From Rhodoligotrophos defluvii (lineage in GTDB: Bacteria > Pseudomonadota > Alphaproteobacteria > Rhizobiales > Im1), in contig NZ_SZZM01000001.1 in NCBI RefSeq assembly GCF_005281615.1, forward strand, positions 1,167,001-1,231,000: a DNA stretch of 64,000 nt. The letters run 5' to 3'. The position numbers and the translations under genes were made by a program. Positions 59,769 to 64,000 of the stretch are shown here, piece after piece (position 1 is the first letter of the stretch; each line of letters begins with the position of its first letter). Below the pieces are notes generated by a model. It was not told the DNA's origin. It made no database searches and worked only from the letters and a program-made list of their open reading frames with translations.

Positions 59769-62111
59769 TTAGCTGACCGACGGCTGGCTCATTTTGGATG
59801 CGGATATCGCTCGCCAGATGCGCTCGGGTGTTGCTGGCATGTCCAAGTGTCGAACACCGAAGCCGGATAAAGCGTCGATGACGGCGTTCAGTATAGCTGG
59901 GCTTCCACCGATTGTTGCAATCTCGCCCACCCCCTTGATGCCCAGTCGATTGTTGGTGGAAGGTATCGCAATCGTATGTGTGCCAATGCAAGGGACGTCC
60001 ACGGCTCGTGGCATGACATACGTCATGTAGCTTGTGCTCAGCAGCTGAGCCGTCTGCCTGTCATAAACGATCTCCTCGAGCAAGGCCTGGCCGAGCGCCT
60101 GTGTGATGCCGCCGTGGATCTGGCCATCGATAAGTGCTTGGTCGATCACCCGGCCAGCATCCTGCACGGCGGCGAGATTCACCACCGACACACAGCCGGT
60201 CTCACGGTCGATTTCGACTTCCGCTGCAACGACGCCACTGGGGCAGGAGGCAATATTATCGCGAAAATCAGCTTCGCCGACCAAAGGGCCGGCACATTCG
60301 GCCGGCAGCATTTCACCATTGGCCATCAATCGAGCCAGCTCGAAGAGTGATACTTCCCGGTCGGTCCCTGCTACGCGAAAGGCGCCCCGCTCATAGGCAA
60401 TGTCCAGTAGGCACGCTTCAAGGACGTTAGCGGCCATCAGCCGCCCTCTTTCCACGAGATCCTCGCTTGCAAGAGTGATGCTGTTTCCCGCGATTATGGT
60501 CGAGGAAGATCCGCCCGTCCCTCCCCCTGCTGGAATTGTCGCCGTGTCGCCCTGGTGGAGGCGGAACTTGTAGGGATCCATACCCAACGCATCCGCCGCT
60601 ATTCGGGCGAACGAAATCTCGTGGCGGTGCCCGTTGGACTGCGTGCCTGTAAATATCAGGATCGAGCCATTCGGATCGACTTCGACTCGTGTCTTCCCAC
60701 GGGCGAAACCGCCGGTAATGTGAACGTAGCAGGCAAGGCCGAAGCCCCGCAGCTGACCACGTGCGCGAGACGCTGCGCGCCTCTCCTCGAACTGCTGGTG
60801 GTTCGAACAGGTAAGCACAAGCCTCATCAACGAAGGAAAATCACCGCTGTCGTAACGTGTGCCAAGCGGCGTGATATAGGGCATGCAGGCGGAAGGGATC
60901 AGGTTGCGCTCACGCAGCGCAATTGGGTCGTGCCCCGTTTCCAAGGCCGCCACGTCAACAAGGCGTTCGAGGAAATAAGCCATTTCCGGCTTGCCAGCTC
61001 CTCGGTAGGCGTCGACCGGAACTGTGTTGGTAAAGACACCTCGCACCCGCATGAACATGGCGGGAATGCGATAAGGGCCCGACGCGACCTTGGCTGCGCC
61101 TTCTGATGGAATGACGGCCGCAAAGTTGGAAAGATACGCCCCGAGATTGGCGTCGCTTTCCATACGGAGCGCCAGAAAATCACCCTGCGCGTCGAGCGCG
61201 AGTTCGCACGTGGCGACTTGATCACGGGCTTGCGTGTCGCTCAGGAACGCTTCCGATCGGCTACCTATCCAACGCACAGAACGCTCGAGCGTGCGCGTGA
61301 CCCATGCGATCACGGCGTGCTCTGGGTAGAGGTAATATTTCAGGCCAAAGCCTCCGCCGACGTCCTGTGTGATGACTCGCAGCTTCTCCGGCGGCAGATT
61401 CAGAACCCTGTTACACAACAAGTCATGAATGAGATGAACGCCTTGGCTTGGGGTGTGGATGGTGACCCGATCGAGCGATGGCTCGTAGAATCCAATAACG
61501 GCCCTCGTTTCCAAAGGACTGGGGCTTACGCGATTGCATGCTGCCTTCAGCTTGACGACATGGGATGCTCTGGCAAAAGCGGCGCTTACGGCGGCCTCGT
61601 CGCCCTTTTCCCATGTAAAGCAAATATTTCCGGGCGCTTCGGGCCAGAGGACGGGGGCGTCGTCTCGAATGGCCGTTTCCGCGTCGACGATCGCCGGCTC
61701 TTCCTCGAAATCAACATATACCGCTGAGGAGCCGTTGCGAGCCGCATCGAGTGAGCTCGCCACCACGATCGCAACGGCCTCCCCGACGTGACGAACTTTG
61801 TCGACGGCGAGAGGCGGGCGCGGCGGTTCGATACACCTGCGTCCGTCGACTGAGACGAGAGGAGCGACGATTGGAATGTTGCCGACCCTGTCACGTTGCA
61901 AGTCGGCGCCAGTAAAGACGCCGACAACGCCGGGCGTGGCGAGGGCTGCCTCCAGTGAGACGGATCGGATCCTCGCGTGCGCAACGGGCGATCTGACAAA
62001 GATGGCGTGCAGCGAGTCCTCGGACTCGAGGTCTTCAGTGAAGCGACTGCCCCCGGTCAGTAGCCGAGCATCGTCCGGCCAAGCACCTTCTTCCGGGTGC
62101 GTCGCAAACAT
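59769..62111 (-). CDS. Molybdopterin-binding large subunit, xanthine dehydrogenase/CO dehydrogenase (CoxL) family
   Basis: 780-residue molybdenum hydroxylase large subunit, hydroxylating a C-H next to nitrogen or in an aromatic ring. N-terminal part LLTGGSRFTEDL...AIFVRSPVAHARI; Mo-cofactor regions QDVGGGFGLKYYLYPEH, GTQSNGHRHEISFARIAAD, GGGTGGSSST; and the catalytic glutamate in IKGVGEIATIGGSPA. No FAD-binding medium or 2Fe-2S small subunit is encoded in the window, though both are normally adjacent. It is the first gene of a unit with dctQ and dctM, under an IclR-type site 57 nt upstream. Confidence 0.9.
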   Translation of the reverse strand: MFATHPEEGAWPDDARLLTGGSRFTEDLESEDSLHAIFVRSPVAHARIRSVSLEAALATPGVVGVFTGADLQRDRVGNIPIVAPLVSVDGRRCIEPPRPPLAVDKVRHVGEAVAIVVASSLDAARNGSSAVYVDFEEEPAIVDAETAIRDDAPVLWPEAPGNICFTWEKGDEAAVSAAFARASHVVKLKAACNRVSPSPLETRAVIGFYEPSLDRVTIHTPSQGVHLIHDLLCNRVLNLPPEKLRVITQDVGGGFGLKYYLYPEHAVIAWVTRTLERSVRWIGSRSEAFLSDTQARDQVATCELALDAQGDFLALRMESDANLGAYLSNFAAVIPSEGAAKVASGPYRIPAMFMRVRGVFTNTVPVDAYRGAGKPEMAYFLERLVDVAALETGHDPIALRERNLIPSACMPYITPLGTRYDSGDFPSLMRLVLTCSNHQQFEERRAASRARGQLRGFGLACYVHITGGFARGKTRVEVDPNGSILIFTGTQSNGHRHEISFARIAADALGMDPYKFRLHQGDTATIPAGGGTGGSSSTIIAGNSITLASEDLVERGRLMAANVLEACLLDIAYERGAFRVAGTDREVSLFELARLMANGEMLPAECAGPLVGEADFRDNIASCPSGVVAAEVEIDRETGCVSVVNLAAVQDAGRVIDQALIDGQIHGGITQALGQALLEEIVYDRQTAQLLSTSYMTYVMPRAVDVPCIGTHTIAIPSTNNRLGIKGVGEIATIGGSPAILNAVIDALSGFGVRHLDMPATPERIWRAISASKMSQPSVS

Positions 62112-62507
62112 TTCACCGACAACCCTCAGGAAACCTCCAACATCCTAGAGAAATTATCATACTGTTTTTGCATTATCAAATCCATTTTTTGCATATCGAT
62201 TGGATTTTGCGCTGCTGGAGGAGGGCCAGAATGCCGCCCTGACCGCGGTTCGGCTTGATGAGAGAAACCCCTATTCGCATGACGTTTGGCCATCTGGAGC
62301 CCGTATGCCAACGCGCCGGAACAGGCCGTAACCCAGTGGTTGGCTTGCGCTGCCCCTCTGCCGTTGCCGCTCTGGTGTGACAAGCATTCCCGAGGCAAAA
62401 GCGAATTCAGATTCGAAAAAAATGTTGACGGCTCCGTCGTTCGGCCTTAGCCCGTGGGCTTGGCGCGCAATGCGCCAGCTATCCAGACTCACGATCAAAG
62501 GTTTTCC
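62112..62507. other. Intergenic region between the Mo-hydroxylase and thioesterase genes
   Basis: 396 nt. The first 90 nt are AT-rich and hold the IclR-type operator and a second TGCAT-containing repeat. From about 62210 to 62500 the base composition returns to normal and I see no gene, although a longer thioesterase reading frame (ATG 62454) enters the last part. Confidence 0.5.
62166..62194. promoter_or_regulatory. Putative IclR operator before the molybdenum hydroxylase gene
   Basis: TGCATT (62169-62174), ATCA, AATCCA (62179-62184): five of six arm positions pair, 4-nt spacer. On the minus strand ATGCAAAAA occurs twice about 20 nt apart (near 62194 and 62173), so two overlapping sites are possible, one of them serving the divergent thioesterase unit. 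Confidence 0.55.
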
Positions 62508-63056
62508 GTGCCGGTCACGCTCAGCTCTGAAAGGCCTCTTGCCGATCCGCGCCTGCCGCAGCACCGGCTGCGGGTGCTGCCGGAGTGGATCGACGGCAAC
62601 AAGCACATGAACGCGTGCTACTATCTGGCGATCATCAAGGATCCCGCCATGGCGGTCCATGATGAGTGGGACTACGGCACCGCTTTCCGCGCGCGCACCA
62701 ACCAATCGAACTTCGTACTAGAGTCGCAGGTGGTGCATCTCCGCGAGCTACTGCTCGACGACCCTATCCTGGTCGCCACGCGCATCACAGATCTCGACGA
62801 CAAGCGCATGCACCTCCTGTTCGAGATCTACAACGACGAGAAGCGCTACCTTGCCGCCCTCGCCCAATATCTGGTGATCCATGTGAACATGGGACCACCA
62901 CCCAAGGTCGCGCCGATCCCTCCTGATCTGCACCAGCGCCTGTCCGCCATCCGCGCCTTGCATGCCCAGGTGCCGCTGCCGCCCGGCGCCGAGCGCTTGC
63001 AGCGCCTGGGGTCTCCTCGCCTCGGCGCGTTCCACCGCAAAGGAGCGGCACGATGA
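62508..63056 (+). CDS. Hot-dog thioesterase (betainyl-CoA thioesterase-like)
   Basis: 182-residue 4HBT-type thioesterase releasing an acid from its CoA ester. Core motif: PEWIDGNKHMNACYYLAIIKD (about 28-48), as in the betainyl-CoA thioesterases of carnitine degradation, then QSNFVLESQVVHLREL and LFEIYNDEKRYLAALAQYLV. GTG 62508 with AAAGG 6 nt upstream is preferred to ATG 62454, whose extra 18 residues look unrelated. Its stop overlaps the crotonase start by 4 nt. Confidence 0.82.
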   Translation: MPVTLSSERPLADPRLPQHRLRVLPEWIDGNKHMNACYYLAIIKDPAMAVHDEWDYGTAFRARTNQSNFVLESQVVHLRELLLDDPILVATRITDLDDKRMHLLFEIYNDEKRYLAALAQYLVIHVNMGPPPKVAPIPPDLHQRLSAIRALHAQVPLPPGAERLQRLGSPRLGAFHRKGAAR

Positions 63057-63850
63057 GCTTGAAGATGATCGCCGTGGAGACGATCGGCCCCGTGCGTCGC
63101 ATCAGCCACAATCGTCCGGAAGCCCGCAATGCGGAAAGCCGGCAGCTACTCCAGGAGCTCGATGAAGCCGTCGCGGAGGCAGTTGTCGATGACGGGGTAA
63201 GGGTGATCATCATCGCCGGCAAGGGCGATCATTTCTCCGCTGGGCACGACCTCAAGGAAGCGCAAAGAGAACGGGCGGATTTCACCGTGGAGCAGCGCTG
63301 GGCCTTCGAGAAGACCTACTACTACGACTACTGCCTGCGGATTTTCAACGCGCCCAAGCCGGTAATTGCTCAGGTGCAGGGGGCCTGCGTGGCCGGTGCC
63401 TTCATGGTCGCCAACATGTGCGATATCGTCATGGCCTCGGAGGACGCGTTCTTTTCCGATCCGGTGGCGCATACACTCGGCGCCGCGGCGGTGGAGGTGC
63501 TGGTGCATCCCTGGGTGCTAGGCCACAGGAAAGCACGGGAGCTGCTCTATACCGGCGGCCGTTTGACCGCGGCGGAGGCCGAAAGGGCGGGCATGGTGAA
63601 CCATGTGGTGCCGCGGGACGAGCTGGAGCAGCGGACCCTGGCGCTGGCCAACCGTATTGCCGAAGCACCACCCTTCACCTTGCGTCTCCTGAAGAAGTCG
63701 CTCAACCGCTCGCTGGAAGCGCAGGGATTTGCCATTGCGCTGGCCGCCCATTTCGACACGCATCAGCTGTCGCACGTCTCCGAAGCGTTCAAGGCCGTGC
63801 GCGGCAAGGGCTTGAGTACTGCAATTCAAAAGCGCGGCAACGATTTATAG
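63053..63850 (+). CDS. Crotonase-family protein lacking both catalytic glutamates
   Basis: 265-residue crotonase-fold protein. The first oxyanion segment (HFSAGHDLKEAQ) and the second (QGACVAGAFMVANMCDIV) are present. The residues where classical hydratases have glutamate are changed: GGGCEL corresponds to AGAFMV, and the PE dipeptide corresponds to DPV (FSDPVAHTLGA). It therefore probably is not a simple hydratase; hydrolase, lyase or isomerase activity is possible. Coupled to the thioesterase gene by an ATGA overlap. Confidence 0.85.
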   Translation: MSLKMIAVETIGPVRRISHNRPEARNAESRQLLQELDEAVAEAVVDDGVRVIIIAGKGDHFSAGHDLKEAQRERADFTVEQRWAFEKTYYYDYCLRIFNAPKPVIAQVQGACVAGAFMVANMCDIVMASEDAFFSDPVAHTLGAAAVEVLVHPWVLGHRKARELLYTGGRLTAAEAERAGMVNHVVPRDELEQRTLALANRIAEAPPFTLRLLKKSLNRSLEAQGFAIALAAHFDTHQLSHVSEAFKAVRGKGLSTAIQKRGNDL

Positions 63851-63887
63851 CGTAAAATGCACAGGCTGAATTGACTGGAACGACTGA

Positions 63888-64000
63888 ATGCCGCGCGCCG
63901 CGACCACCAGAGCTATTGCCCGACCATCAACCGCTGCCAGCCCGCGCACGCAGCCCAAAAAGTCGGAGGTAACGCGAGCCCGCATCCTTGACGCGGCCGC
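63888..64000 (+). CDS. TetR family transcriptional regulator (N-terminal part only)
   Basis: The window ends 37 codons into this gene. The visible N-terminus is a basic, Ser/Pro/Thr-rich tail followed by KKSEVTRARILDAAA, the standard start of the TetR HTH domain. It lies 38 nt after the crotonase stop on the same strand. Beyond this nothing can be said. Confidence 0.65.
   Translation, partial: MPRAATTRAIARPSTAASPRTQPKKSEVTRARILDAA

Noticed and set aside
1-64000. CRISPR array, tRNA, rRNA, integrase, transposase or prophage genes
   Set aside because: No regularly spaced repeats, RNA-gene signatures or mobile-element proteins were seen on either strand.

Overview
The window is high-GC bacterial DNA, dense with catabolic operons and solute transporters. 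Gene content (PotABCD-type, Liv-type and TRAP transporters, CaiB-type CoA-transferases, crotonases, hydantoinase A/B, GcvA-like LysR regulators) and a bipartite intergenic palindrome of a kind I recall from Hyphomicrobiales point to an alphaproteobacterium, probably Hyphomicrobiales. This placement is an inference. I saw no rRNA, tRNA, CRISPR array, transposase or phage gene. It reads as a chromosomal metabolic region.

1-5.3 kb: a partial enolase-superfamily gene, a TPP-dependent PoxB/ALS-like enzyme, a PPC-domain protein and a GH15 glucoamylase/trehalase-like enzyme. 5.3-17.4 kb: a MarR regulator flanked by two near-identical 36-bp operators, followed by a ten-gene plus-strand operon: aldehyde dehydrogenase, four-gene polyamine-type ABC importer, HMG-CoA-lyase-like protein, two crotonases, a CoA-transferase and a class III aminotransferase. 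A convergent acetylpolyamine-amidohydrolase-like gene follows. Together they suggest uptake of a (poly)amine, transamination, oxidation to an acid, CoA activation and chain cleavage. 17.5-25 kb: DUF3870, a 2-nitropropane-dioxygenase-like enzyme and an acyl-CoA ligase behind a leader ending in a terminator hairpin; then a LysR regulator divergent from a sarcosine-oxidase-like enzyme with an amino-acid ABC binding protein and permease.

25-33 kb: a minus-strand Liv-type importer operon with an acyl-CoA ligase and SCP2-type thiolase, divergent from a second MarR gene. 33-37.4 kb: a stress/envelope group (DUF892, manganese catalase, a PRC-barrel protein with a 9-residue repeat, DUF421, a small secreted protein). 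37.7-44.2 kb: aldehyde dehydrogenase, quinone oxidoreductase and RraA-like protein; a DMT exporter; a LysR gene divergent from an alpha/beta hydrolase.

44.5-63.9 kb: the most interesting part. An IclR gene sits among four transcription units, each preceded by a palindrome of the form TG(C/A)ATT-N4-AAT(G/T/C)C(A/T): (i) a seven-gene operon hyuA-hyuB-aminotransferase-MaoC-CoA transferase-two acyl-CoA dehydrogenases, (ii) a cupin plus an iron-sulfur flavin reductase, (iii) a TRAP binding protein, (iv) a molybdenum-hydroxylase large subunit plus TRAP DctQ/DctM. A thioesterase and an unusual crotonase lie next to unit (iv). This looks like one regulon for import and degradation of an unidentified carboxylated, probably nitrogen-containing compound. 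The window ends in the first codons of a TetR regulator.
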